From assembly GCF_009765985.1 (NCBI RefSeq), contig NZ_LMUM01000037.1:447605-511604 (forward strand): 64,000 bases of DNA, given 5' to 3'. Within the stretch, counting starts at the first letter, position 1. Each line of letters opens with the position of its first letter. The position numbers and the translations under genes are program-made. The stretch comes from Acidobacterium sp. S8. Its GTDB lineage: Bacteria > Acidobacteriota > Terriglobia > Terriglobales > Acidobacteriaceae. Of this stretch, positions 17,881-27,567 are shown piece by piece. Under the pieces are notes generated by a model. The model was not told the origin of the DNA. It saw only the letters and a list, made by a program, of their open reading frames with translations, and searched no databases.

Positions 17881-18282
17881 ATGGCACTTTCTGAACGATA
17901 CACGGACGAGCACGCAAAAGCGGGGCTCGACACATCTTTTCCCGAGATTGAAACCTGGAAGAACCAGTTTCCCGGCTATGAAATTGTGATCGACGATCCG
18001 GAATTTACCTCGGTCTGTCCAAAGACCGGGCTGCCTGATTTCGGCATCATCACGCTGCGCTATATGCCGCGTGAGTTATGTCTTGAGCTTAAGTCTTACA
18101 AGGAATATCTCTTTACCTACCGCAACCTTGGCATCTTTCAGGAAAACGTCGTCAACCAGGTGCTGGAAGATGTAGTGAAGGCTTGCAAGCCCGTGTGGGC
18201 TGAGGTTAAAGGCGATTTCCGTCCACGCGGCGGCATCTCGACGACCGTTGAAGCACGTTGGCCTCGTCCGCAAAACGACTAA
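17881..18282 (+). CDS. queF: NADPH-dependent 7-cyano-7-deazaguanine reductase QueF
   Basis: 133 residues, the size of the short (YkvM-type) QueF. The catalytic Cys is in FTSVCPKTGLPDFG (Cys ~44), followed by the QueF motif ELKSYKEYLFTYR (~72-84) that binds NADPH. The enzyme reduces preQ0 to preQ1 in queuosine synthesis. The ATG at 17881 gives the family's usual length, so upstream in-frame starts were rejected. queG, a later step, is also in the window at 38305; the other que genes are not. Confidence 0.92.
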   Translation: MALSERYTDEHAKAGLDTSFPEIETWKNQFPGYEIVIDDPEFTSVCPKTGLPDFGIITLRYMPRELCLELKSYKEYLFTYRNLGIFQENVVNQVLEDVVKACKPVWAEVKGDFRPRGGISTTVEARWPRPQND

Positions 18283-18310
18283 CGTCAAGCTGATATCATG
18301 CGCTCACCGC

Positions 18311-19591
18311 ATGCCAGCAAGAATTGTGCACTCAGGAACAAGACCATCCACAGCGCAAACCGCCGGGCTTGCGCTGTTCCTGCTTACCTGTCTCAATCTC
18401 TTCAACTTCATTGACCGCTACGTTCTGCCGGGCGTGCAGCCACTGGTGCAGAAGGAGTTCTCGGCCAACGACGCGCAGATGGGGCTGCTCACGACAGCCT
18501 TCTTCTTCACCTACATGATCGTCGCGCCGCTTACTGGTTGGCTGGGTGACAGATATCCCAGGCGGCCTTTGATCGTTGCCGGGACGCTGCTTTGGAGCGC
18601 TGCAATGCTCTTTACCGCGACGGTCCACAGCTACAACACGCTTCTGATCCGTCATGCCATTGTCGGCATTGGTGAGGCTACATTCAGCATCTATGCGCCA
18701 GCGCTCCTCGCTGATTTCTATCCGGAGATCGATCGCAATCGCATACTCAGCATCTTTTACATCACCATTCCGGTTGGTGCGGCGCTGGGCTATTTAATGG
18801 GCGGTGTGCTTGGAGAGCGTTACGGATGGCGCATGCCGTTCTTTATTGCCGCATTGCCCGGTGTACTGATTGCTGCCGCCTTCTGGTTCTTCGTGAAAGA
18901 GCCGGAGCGGGGAACTGCCGACGAGTTGAAAGCTACGCTCGATCGAACAACACTCTCGGGGCTTCGGCATAATCCCGCCTTCTGGTCAGCGACACTTGGC
19001 ATGGCTGCGTGGACATTTGCCGTCGGCGGCATCTCGACCTTCCTTCCGACCTTCTTCGTTCGCTTCGGCGGATATTCCGTAGGGCGCGCGGGCTTGCTTA
19101 CCGGCGCGATCACCGCCGTCGATGGACTGCTCGGCACAATCATTGGCGGATGGATTGCGCAGCGCTGGCTCCGCCGGAACCACCGGGCGCTCTACCTGCT
19201 TTCGTCAGTCAGCATGGCCTTTGCGATTCCCGCAGCAGCGTTGGTCTTCTTTGGTCCTCGTTCGTGGCTGATTCCGGGAGCGTTCATTGCCGAGTTCTTC
19301 ATCTTCCTCAATACGGGTCCGTTGAATGCCGCTATCGTGAACTCGGTTGCGGCGGCGATCCGCTCAACCGCGATTGCCATCAACCTCTTCTGCATTCATG
19401 CTCTCGGTGACGCCTTTTCTCCGCGTCTCATCGGGCGTGTATCGGACGCGACCTCTTCGCTGCGCATGGGGCTCGGCATGACGCTGATTGCCCTGGCTGC
19501 TTCCGGCGTCATTCTGCTAGTGGGATCGCGCTTTGCTCCATTGCTTCCGGAAAGCCAAGACAGCACCGCGCTCCACTCAAAGACCCCATAA
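18311..19591 (+). CDS. Spinster-like MFS transporter
   Basis: 426 residues, 12 predicted transmembrane helices. The first helix NLFNFIDRYVLPGVQPLVQ and the following DAQMGLLTTAFF, GWLGDRYPRR loop are typical of the Spinster branch of the major facilitator superfamily; several eukaryotic members carry lysolipids or sphingosine-1-phosphate. ATG 18311 is preferred over 18248, which lies inside queF. It ends 23 bases before a glycosyltransferase gene on the same strand, so co-transcription is likely. Substrate unknown; a lipid is conceivable but only an inference. Confidence 0.8.
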   Translation: MPARIVHSGTRPSTAQTAGLALFLLTCLNLFNFIDRYVLPGVQPLVQKEFSANDAQMGLLTTAFFFTYMIVAPLTGWLGDRYPRRPLIVAGTLLWSAAMLFTATVHSYNTLLIRHAIVGIGEATFSIYAPALLADFYPEIDRNRILSIFYITIPVGAALGYLMGGVLGERYGWRMPFFIAALPGVLIAAAFWFFVKEPERGTADELKATLDRTTLSGLRHNPAFWSATLGMAAWTFAVGGISTFLPTFFVRFGGYSVGRAGLLTGAITAVDGLLGTIIGGWIAQRWLRRNHRALYLLSSVSMAFAIPAAALVFFGPRSWLIPGAFIAEFFIFLNTGPLNAAIVNSVAAAIRSTAIAINLFCIHALGDAFSPRLIGRVSDATSSLRMGLGMTLIALAASGVILLVGSRFAPLLPESQDSTALHSKTP

Positions 19592-19614
19592 AACACGTGC
19601 GACGATAGAAGAGA

Positions 19615-20793
19615 ATGTTCACCGCAGCTATCTTCCTAAGTTGGGTTATTGCGTTTCTCTGGCTATGGCGCTCAGTCGTGGCGCTGCGCAATTTGCCGAA
19701 AATGCCAAATCTGCTGCACGAACAGTTTGCGGGCGGGGAACCGGCTACACAGCCGCAGATCTCGGTCATCGTGCCTGCACGCAACGAGGAATTGGCGATT
19801 GAACAAACGCTGCGCTCGCTGCTGGCGCAGAAGGGAATTGCCATCGAAATTCTTGCAGTCGATGACCGCTCAACCGACAAGACAGGCGAGATTATGGAGC
19901 GCATTGCCGCCGAAGGACGAGCGCAGGGCAAGAGCATCGGCGTCATCCATATCGAAGACCTGCCCGCAGGCTGGATGGGCAAGACGCATGCCATGGCGCT
20001 GGCGGCGCGGCAGGCTGCGGCGCCGTGGCTTCTGTTTACCGACGGCGATATCCTCTTCCGCGAGGATTGTCTATTCCGCGCACTCCAATATGCGGAGAGC
20101 CACGCCGATCACGTTATCCTCTTTCCCTCATTGATTCTCAAGACCCTCGGCGAACGCACGATGCTTTCTGCCTTCCAGGTGCTGTCGCTGCTCTCATCGC
20201 GTCTCTGGAAAACCTCCGACCCGAAGAGCCGCGATTCATTCGGTATCGGCGCTTTCAACCTCATCCGTAACGATGTTTACCGCATTATTGGAGGCTTCGA
20301 GGGCCATCCCATGGAAATACTGGAAGACATCAAGCTCGGATACGAGGTGAAGAGGCGCGCCTTCCGACAACACGTTGTCGTGGGACGCGATTTAATTCAG
20401 GTCCACTGGGCATCGGGTGCTTTTGGCATTGTGCGCAACCTGACGAAGAACATTTTCGCCGTTTTCCGATTTCAACCTGCGGTTCTGCTTACAGCCTGCA
20501 TCATGATTGCCGTCTTCTGCCTCACCCCGGTCTGCGGCATGTTCGGTCCGTGGAGTATGCGGATTGCCAGCATCATGGCCTTCGCGTCGGCCTTTGCCAT
20601 TTACCGTTACTGCCAGCGCCATCTGAATGGAATTCCCGCGTGGTATGTACTACTGCTGCCGCTGGCAGCGTGCCTGATCGTCTACATGCTGCTGCGATCG
20701 ATGATCGTAACCCTGGCACGTCGCGGGGTAGTCTGGCGGGGCACGTTTTATCCCCTTGCCGAACTTCGCAGGCATGCCGGACGGCTGAGGTAG
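19615..20793 (+). CDS. GT2 glycosyltransferase, HpnB-like
   Basis: 392 residues: one N-terminal transmembrane helix, a GT-A domain with SVIVPARNEE (~50), VDDRSTDKT (~82) and TDGDILF (metal-binding DxD-like, ~142), then PAGWMGKTHAMALAA, the stretch that resembles hopene-associated HpnB and CrtQ-type enzymes, and three C-terminal helices. It most likely glycosylates a membrane lipid on the cytoplasmic side. I do not assign hpnB outright because HpnI and carotenoid glycosyltransferases share this layout. The upstream Spinster-like carrier is close and co-directional. Confidence 0.7.
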   Translation: MFTAAIFLSWVIAFLWLWRSVVALRNLPKMPNLLHEQFAGGEPATQPQISVIVPARNEELAIEQTLRSLLAQKGIAIEILAVDDRSTDKTGEIMERIAAEGRAQGKSIGVIHIEDLPAGWMGKTHAMALAARQAAAPWLLFTDGDILFREDCLFRALQYAESHADHVILFPSLILKTLGERTMLSAFQVLSLLSSRLWKTSDPKSRDSFGIGAFNLIRNDVYRIIGGFEGHPMEILEDIKLGYEVKRRAFRQHVVVGRDLIQVHWASGAFGIVRNLTKNIFAVFRFQPAVLLTACIMIAVFCLTPVCGMFGPWSMRIASIMAFASAFAIYRYCQRHLNGIPAWYVLLLPLAACLIVYMLLRSMIVTLARRGVVWRGTFYPLAELRRHAGRLR

Positions 20794-21183
20794 CGCCGGG
20801 TACCCCTCCCCCCTCCCCATTCTTTCCGTTTCCTTTGTTTTCAATGGGTTAGCGGGGGATCATCCCCTTTTAAGCTAATGATTCTAAACTGGTTAGGTAG
20901 TTCTAGTGTTTTCAATCACTTAGCAGGGGGTCCTATAGATCAGCCTGCACAAGGAATATCCCTTTATTTCTATTGTAGCTTTTCAAGTGGAAATACCCTG
21001 TCAATGGTTGTTGTGACGATTAAATAGTTGTGTCAATGATTTACGGATGCAACGGGGTGCGAAGGTATTGACAGGCTGCTGATTCAGTTGTCAAAGCTGT
21101 GCGATCTCACCCTGCCCTTGCGTTTTGGTCAGAGTCAGGGTCAGAATGGGGCACCCAGTGCATATGCTCAATTCGAAAACGTT
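20794..21183. other. Intergenic region with C-rich tract and short repeats
   Basis: About 390 bases without a credible gene between two convergent genes. It contains a pyrimidine tract at 20803-20818 (GGGGAGGGGGGAGGGG on the minus strand), two related copies of TTTTCAAT...TTAGC.GGGG (near 20840 and 20910), and an inverted fragment of the dispersed TCAGAATGGGGCACCC repeat near 21141. No promoter or terminator is confidently assigned. Confidence 0.45.
20803..20818 (-). repeat. Interrupted G tract, possible G-quadruplex
   Basis: On the minus strand the sequence is GGGGAGGGGGGAGGGG, beginning 10 bases past the glycosyltransferase stop. Related G-rich tracts lie at 2484-2495, 25111-25120 and 49749-49755, all intergenic. 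A G-quadruplex or slipped structure is possible; this is a sequence observation only. Confidence 0.45.
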
Positions 21184-22632
21184 CTAGAAGAGGGAAGGAC
21201 GGCTCGATCCTCCCAGCAGCGTAGGACTAATGGTGGCCGTGGTGTGACTGCCTTCGTTTCCACCCCAACCAAACAGCAGGTAGACGGCAGGGAGACCGCC
21301 AGCGCGGATGGTTATGCCTGCGCTGAATGAGTGGCGAAGGTGATCGATGCTGACATCGTCCCGGCGCAGGCCAATTTTTTCCTCATCGACGGAGAAGATT
21401 GCGCCGATGGGGAGTTTTCCGATGGAGTGCTCTATCGTCCCGCGAAAGAGCAGCAGGTCAGGGCCGCGAAAACGGTAGTCTGGGTAGCTCGGCAGCATGG
21501 CTGTGCCGTTGATGTCGGAGCCGCCGATGGTAGGAGAGAAATAGAAAGGGACGAAGCTGCCGCGATTGGCAAAGGACTCAGAAAAAAGGGCGCGCAATGT
21601 GATGGAGCCTTCGAGCTTATCCGTGGTGGAGATAATCGGGCAGGGCCGGGCTGCGTTCGGACGCGCGTCCGCTGCTGCAGCGCGTGGGCGCGCAATATTC
21701 TGTCCCCCGCTGCTTCCGGTGCAATCATCCGGGCCATTATGCGAAAACTGAGCGGACCGGTTGGGATAGTATGCTTTCCCGAACTTTCCCGGTAAGAGGC
21801 TATAAAGCGGTATCTCGTGGCTGAAGTCGCCATTGAAACGGCGGAAGGAATAGGTGCTGTTGCCGGGCGCGACAAACTGATGGAACTGGACCAGGTAGTT
21901 GAGGCGCAGGTGGTCTTTGAAAAGGGCAGGGCTGAGACGGAGTCCCTCGGAAGCCTGCAGGTATGCGGCTTGATGGGCCAGCCCTGGAGTGTTCGTTTCA
22001 TCGAAAAACTGTCCGATAGAAGGCAGCGATGAGTCTGTGCCCGGGCGAACCGACGGGAAGCGGCCATTCAGTTCGGCCACGATGGCAATCCTGGCTGCTC
22101 CAGCCAGTGGAATAGCGGCGTCTGCTCCGGTAATGTTCTCGCTGAAACCATAGGTAGTGTGGTTCTGCGGAACAGAGTATGGACCAAGGCCATAGTAGTC
22201 GACGCGATTGAGTGAAATGCTCTGGGAATAAAAATTGAACAAGGGCGCGACACGGTATGTCATTCCGCCGGGAAGCCGGTAGGCTTTCATGTAGCCGCCT
22301 GCCCGCCACGATCCATTGCTGCTGGCCTGGGCATCGATGTCCCAATTCACTCTCCACTCGTTAGCGAAATTCTTATGTTCCACAAAAGCAAGACCTGCGG
22401 CGATGCCATTTTGCGGAGCGAGACTACCCACGGTGATATGCATGGGCTGCCCCATGACCAGAGTCTGGCCGCAATCCGTGAGGCTGCCGAAGTCGAACTT
22501 TGTGCAGGCTCCGAGCGCCTCTTTTTCTACGCGAAAATCACGGTGGAGACGGCTTTCATCCGTGCTGCTGTTTTGCGGGTAAGCCGGCGCGGCGGCCAGC
22601 AGAAGCAGTATGGAAGCAAGCGCAGTTCTCAC
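21184..22632 (-). CDS. Predicted outer-membrane beta-barrel protein, unknown function
   Basis: 482 residues. A signal peptide (MRTALASILLLLAAAPAYPQ) is followed by alternating hydrophobic/polar strands with many Tyr, Phe and Gly, and a C-terminal GGSSRPSLF ending in Phe, all suggesting an outer-membrane barrel. No catalytic motif is seen. Its start overlaps the end of the upstream 136-codon gene by 4 bases, so the two are probably co-translated. Confidence 0.65.
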   Translation of the reverse strand: MRTALASILLLLAAAPAYPQNSSTDESRLHRDFRVEKEALGACTKFDFGSLTDCGQTLVMGQPMHITVGSLAPQNGIAAGLAFVEHKNFANEWRVNWDIDAQASSNGSWRAGGYMKAYRLPGGMTYRVAPLFNFYSQSISLNRVDYYGLGPYSVPQNHTTYGFSENITGADAAIPLAGAARIAIVAELNGRFPSVRPGTDSSLPSIGQFFDETNTPGLAHQAAYLQASEGLRLSPALFKDHLRLNYLVQFHQFVAPGNSTYSFRRFNGDFSHEIPLYSLLPGKFGKAYYPNRSAQFSHNGPDDCTGSSGGQNIARPRAAAADARPNAARPCPIISTTDKLEGSITLRALFSESFANRGSFVPFYFSPTIGGSDINGTAMLPSYPDYRFRGPDLLLFRGTIEHSIGKLPIGAIFSVDEEKIGLRRDDVSIDHLRHSFSAGITIRAGGLPAVYLLFGWGGNEGSHTTATISPTLLGGSSRPSLF

Positions 22633-23039
22633 TTCGTCACCCTGGGGGAAGACGAGGATTTCCCGGACCTCGGCGAAGATTTTTTCTTCGCGGCGGAGGA
22701 CCGCTTTTTCGCCGGTAATTTTGTGCTGCCGGTATCTGCGACGGCAGCAATGGATAGACCTTCTGCGGGTCGGATTTGGGTGATGGTCTTTGGCCGGGTC
22801 TTTACCGGCACTTTGCCGGAAACCTTTCCGGATACAAGAAACTGCGTCATTGGGGCGATGTAACGCGCCGCGTCGTCTTCTGTGATGATGCGGTGCTGCG
22901 GCAGGGCCGCGCGCACTTCTGCCGGAAGCTTAGCTTCAAGGTGCTTGAAGTGCTCGATCTGTTTTTTGACGAGATCGGAGATGGGACGCTGTTTATTGAA
23001 AGCGTGTTTGGGTGGGACGGGTACTTCAATCGGTTCCAT
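22629..23039 (-). CDS. Hypothetical basic-tailed protein
   Basis: 136 residues, not recognised. The N-terminal half (NKQRPISDLVKKQIEHFKHL, predicted helical) is followed by a C-terminal ~40 residues very rich in Lys, Ser, Arg and Pro (KKRSSAAKKKSSPRSGKSS), likely disordered and nucleic-acid- or membrane-surface-binding. It lies between a phosphoesterase gene and an outer-membrane protein gene on the same strand and overlaps the latter, which supports real coding. Confidence 0.6.
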   Translation of the reverse strand: MEPIEVPVPPKHAFNKQRPISDLVKKQIEHFKHLEAKLPAEVRAALPQHRIITEDDAARYIAPMTQFLVSGKVSGKVPVKTRPKTITQIRPAEGLSIAAVADTGSTKLPAKKRSSAAKKKSSPRSGKSSSSPRVTK

Positions 23040-23061
23040 TTGTAATTCTCCGAAACCTGAA

Positions 23062-24285
23062 TTATTTGAAACTGGGACAATCGCCGGCAGCGCGCATTTT
23101 CGGCTGATTCAGCTGACCCAGAAATGTGTTGGCCGCAATTTCCCGTGGCGATCGCGCGTCATAAGCGCCAATGAAATAATCCGTTGCTGTCGCGGGAATC
23201 GACGCGTGCTCGAATATCTCATTGATAACTGTGCCGGGAGCAACCCATGGCGAAATCAGGATGGCAGGCACCCGCACCCCGAGCCGGTCGAAGTGGAATG
23301 GGTCGGGCGTGCCGGTTGCATTGGGTTGAGCGACGAAGCCGTCTGGGGTGCAGGCTGGAGGAGGCACATGGTCGAAGATGCCGCCATGCTCGTCATAGAC
23401 AAGCAAAATCGCCGTGTTGGGCCAGAGATTCGGATTACTATGAATCCGGTTATAAACCGTGGCGATGAACTGCTCACCGGCGCGAACATCGTGATCCGGA
23501 TGCTGGTCGCATGCAATCAATTCGCCAGAGCCATCAGGTGCGTCGTGGTCTGTGTAATTCGGCTCGATGAAGCTGTACTGCGGAAGCTTATTGCGATCGC
23601 AGGCGTCGAGGAAATCCTGAAAGGTGCCGAAGAGAGATGGCTGGTTCTGCAAGAGATTGACGACTTCGAGAGAAGAGCTGGCTTCGTCGTAGTAGTAGAG
23701 GCGCGTAGTGTTTCCGGCGGCGACGAGCCGCTCGTAAATGCTTTTGTACTGCTTGTTCCAGTAGAAAACATCCATGCTCACCTGACCGAACGACGTTCCG
23801 TAATGAGCAAAGGCCCGGTTGCAGAGCGTAGGACCGGGAATAGAAGAAAACCAGCGGTTGAAGACGGCAAACTGCGTGGCCAGGGTTGTGAGTACGGGAA
23901 GTTTATCCGGCGTGAAGTAATTGAGAATCAGATGGGAATGATTGAGATTGTGCTGCTGATTGAAGTAGCTCTTCGCGAATCCCTGCATGGTTGGCTGCCG
24001 GTTGGGATCCTGCGCCGTGGTGACGCCGCCGAATATCTGCAGGTCTACAGCCGGGAAATGATGGTCGGGATCAGGGTCGAGCTGGCTCTGATATTCAGCC
24101 GTTGGCGATACGGTTACAGGCACGCCAGTCGAGTCAGGGTTGGTTTCGTGTCCGGTTAAGCCATCGATGGCGGGGTTGGTAGCATGGAGCGCTCCGAGCA
24201 TATGGTCGAAGGAGCGATTCTCCATCATGAGAACCACAATATGTTGCAGCGCCTGAATTCCCGGCAGGGTCCTATCCAGCATCAT
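23062..24285 (-). CDS. Phosphoesterase family protein (phospholipase C / acid phosphatase type)
   Basis: 407 residues. IVVLMMENRSFDHMLG (~17-32) is the conserved metal-binding opening of the bacterial phosphoesterase family (alkaline-phosphatase-like fold); later motifs LVYDEHGGIFDHVPPP (~290-305) and RVPAILISPWV (~340) complete it. No signal peptide is visible, although family members are often exported by Tat or Sec. Possible substrates are phospholipids or phosphomonoesters. A Shine-Dalgarno AGGAG sits 4 bases before the first of two adjacent ATGs. Confidence 0.85.
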   Translation of the reverse strand: MMLDRTLPGIQALQHIVVLMMENRSFDHMLGALHATNPAIDGLTGHETNPDSTGVPVTVSPTAEYQSQLDPDPDHHFPAVDLQIFGGVTTAQDPNRQPTMQGFAKSYFNQQHNLNHSHLILNYFTPDKLPVLTTLATQFAVFNRWFSSIPGPTLCNRAFAHYGTSFGQVSMDVFYWNKQYKSIYERLVAAGNTTRLYYYDEASSSLEVVNLLQNQPSLFGTFQDFLDACDRNKLPQYSFIEPNYTDHDAPDGSGELIACDQHPDHDVRAGEQFIATVYNRIHSNPNLWPNTAILLVYDEHGGIFDHVPPPACTPDGFVAQPNATGTPDPFHFDRLGVRVPAILISPWVAPGTVINEIFEHASIPATATDYFIGAYDARSPREIAANTFLGQLNQPKMRAAGDCPSFK

Positions 24286-24525
24286 GTGCTCCTGTGAGCC
24301 ATATCTTTCGGCCAGCTGAGGAATTTGCCGGATGGATTAGGCGGTCGGTAAACGCAATTTAAAGTATGCCGGAAAAGCGCCTGAGTCTAAACCATTTGCA
24401 GGAAAACATGCGCTTTGCGTCACGCACGGATGGTGCTTTGTATCTTCGAAGCGTTTCAAAATTCAATCATGCCATTGCGGTGCCCTGCCATTGTCAGCGA
24501 GATATATTCGTCTCTGACTGAATAC

Positions 24526-25008
24526 TTAATGTGCCGTCATGAAGACGCTGCGATGACGGCCGCTGCGCAGGGCCGGATCGCTGATCGCTGGTTTTCCGTC
24601 TTCCGCCGAAAAGCCGTGAAGAAGAGCCGGATTCGGGTGGAATTTTTCTGCTCCTCCGTGGAACTGGCGGGCGTGGCTGAGCAGGATTTCGCCCTGTCCG
24701 CGATATTCGTGCACGACGCCTCGCAGCTCGATGTCATGGTCACGGTATTGGTCGAGGTCGCCAACTTCCTTACGATCGCTGTTCAGGCTCATGACCGTGA
24801 AGCGGCAATTTTCGTCAGCCGTTTCCGGGCTGCAAACGTCGAGGAAGCGCGTTCCATCGGATAGCTCGACTACGTCATAGACGTGCGCCGAGACGCATAC
24901 ATCCTTGTTTTGATGGGTGAGAGCGTCTTGCGGGGTATAGCAGATACGCGCGGCCATTAAGGTCGCGCTTGAGTAGAGCAGGAAAAAACAAAGGGAAACG
25001 CGATGCAT
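24526..25008 (-). CDS. Secreted hypothetical protein with OB-like fold
   Basis: 160 residues, with a signal peptide (MHRVSLCFFLLYSSATLMAA). The following region, KDVCVSAHVYDVVELSDGTR through HDIELRGVVHEYRGQGEI, has the strand pattern of a small OB-fold domain of the kind used in exported proteins. The C-terminal ~40 residues are polar and of low complexity. No partner gene is obvious. Function unknown; the OB assignment is a pattern judgement only. Confidence 0.6.
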   Translation of the reverse strand: MHRVSLCFFLLYSSATLMAARICYTPQDALTHQNKDVCVSAHVYDVVELSDGTRFLDVCSPETADENCRFTVMSLNSDRKEVGDLDQYRDHDIELRGVVHEYRGQGEILLSHARQFHGGAEKFHPNPALLHGFSAEDGKPAISDPALRSGRHRSVFMTAH

Positions 25009-25160
25009 CGATGCCTTCTCGTTTCAAGGTAGGGGAGGCTTGGATGCAAGAGTAGACAAACTGAACGCAGAGGCCAAGTTACGAAAGGAATATAAGAGTG
25101 GAAGAAATAAGGGGGGAGGGTGGCAGGGCAAAATCGTACATGCCCCGCCAAACGGTAAAC

Positions 25161-26411
<1,251 letters not shown>

Positions 26412-26529
26412 AGATTTCCTCATTACCAGTTTACTAGGGACTGGGCTTCGGGGCGAGTACACTTCGCGCATCGCCGCGTAAGTGTCAGTCATCCGATAAT
26501 TTAGGCTTATTGCCGATAGAGGTGATGTT

Positions 26530-26984
26530 TTGGGCAAAGCTGCTGACTCTACTTATGGAAACATCCGCGTGATTCGTCCCGAGGAGTTTGATCCGGGCAC
26601 CCGCAGACGTCTGGCTCGCTGCGACTTGCTGCCATTAGCCCAACACAGGGTGTGCAATCCGGTTTATGGGGCGGCATTTTTACCGTAGAACCCGGTGCGC
26701 GTACGGGCATTCATCATCATGGAGAGCAAGAGACGATTGTTTACGTGCTCGAAGGCGAGTCATATGTGCGGTGGGGCGAAAAGGGCGAACACAGCGCCAC
26801 GGTGCATACGGGCGAATTTCTTCATGTTCCCGCATGGCTGCCGCATCAGGAGATCAATCCCTCGAGCCAGGTGCCTTTTCGCTGGGTTGTAGTTCGGAGC
26901 ACATCGATACCGATCGTTGTGAATCTGCCGGATGATTATTGGCAAAACACAACGGCGGCGGCGTCTAATGAATTGGAGCCATAG
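26530..26984 (+). pseudogene. Cupin-domain protein with apparent -1 frameshift
   Basis: A TTG start at 26530 has GAGG 7 bases upstream and encodes [20 protein letters not shown], ending in DPGT. The protein then continues convincingly only in another frame (PQTSGSLRLAAISPTQG, then GLWGGIFTVEPGAR), which runs to 26984. One missing C near 26599-26602 (gggcacccgcag) would explain the break. The C-terminal part has the cupin metal ligands THIHHHG-type HHHGEQE and HVPAWLPHQ. It is either a true pseudogene or a sequencing error in a C run. An intact protein would be a small single-domain cupin of ~150 residues. Confidence 0.65.
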
Positions 26985-27011
26985 CGTTCGGAGCTTCAGA
27001 GCTGAGGAGGA

Positions 27012-27527
27012 ATGTCTCCAATGGTGCAAAGAAGACAAGAGAAGCGCAGCCATTGCCTTCTGGTAGTCGCAATCATAGCTCTCGTATCGGTAACATCTAT
27101 CGTGGCCCAGACGGTCCAATCGTCAAAAGATAATTCAGACAATAGAATTCCATTGCTAAATACACAATGGAATTTAGTCACTTTGTATGAGAAGCCAGTT
27201 GTCTCTTATGGTCGGGTGTCTCACTTTACGCTCGAGAAAAGCAAAGAGGTAGCGGGCGCCGCAACTGGAAACTTCGTCGCGGAGGACACGGTGAATGGAT
27301 TCACCGGAATGTATGAAATATCCGATCAGTCCTTGCGTATGCACATCAGCACTATGGGAGCGGTAGCGGAACGCGTTCGACCCAAAGAACAATCCAAGTC
27401 ATTCGTTGATGCTCTTCGCGCGACATCCCATTTCCAAATCTACGGCTCAACGCTGGAATTACTGGATCAGAACGGAGAGGTCCTGGCGCGCCTGATTGCC
27501 GCTAACTCAAGACACGGAACAATATGA
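27012..27527 (+). CDS. META-domain (HslJ-like) secreted protein
   Basis: 171 residues. A basic N-terminus and hydrophobic helix (CLLVVAIIALVSVTSIVAQ) form a signal peptide or anchor. The rest fits a META domain: NTQWNLVTLYEKPV, GFTGMYEISDQSLRM, SFVDALRATSHFQIYG, STLELLDQNGEVLARL, though the usual GCN motif is absent. ATG 27012 is almost on top of the AGGAGG sequence; ATG 27021 has better spacing. The gene looks more AT-rich than its neighbours, which hints at transfer. Function unknown; META domains occur in envelope stress and novobiocin-resistance-linked proteins. Confidence 0.65.
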   Translation: MSPMVQRRQEKRSHCLLVVAIIALVSVTSIVAQTVQSSKDNSDNRIPLLNTQWNLVTLYEKPVVSYGRVSHFTLEKSKEVAGAATGNFVAEDTVNGFTGMYEISDQSLRMHISTMGAVAERVRPKEQSKSFVDALRATSHFQIYGSTLELLDQNGEVLARLIAANSRHGTI

Positions 27528-27567
27528 TGCCCAGCAAGCGCAACGCTCGCTCTTATGCGTTGAAGCC

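Noticed and set aside
22882..24159. A 425-codon open frame on the plus strand
   Set aside because: It lies antisense to the phosphoesterase gene, which has clear family motifs. The plus-strand product has no recognisable domain and an Arg/Val/Gly-rich composition typical of shadow frames in GC-rich DNA.
26525..26560. ATG 26525 as the start of the cupin gene
   Set aside because: It opens a different frame that gives no cupin sequence. TTG 26530 is in the frame that yields VIRPEEFDPGT and has better Shine-Dalgarno spacing.
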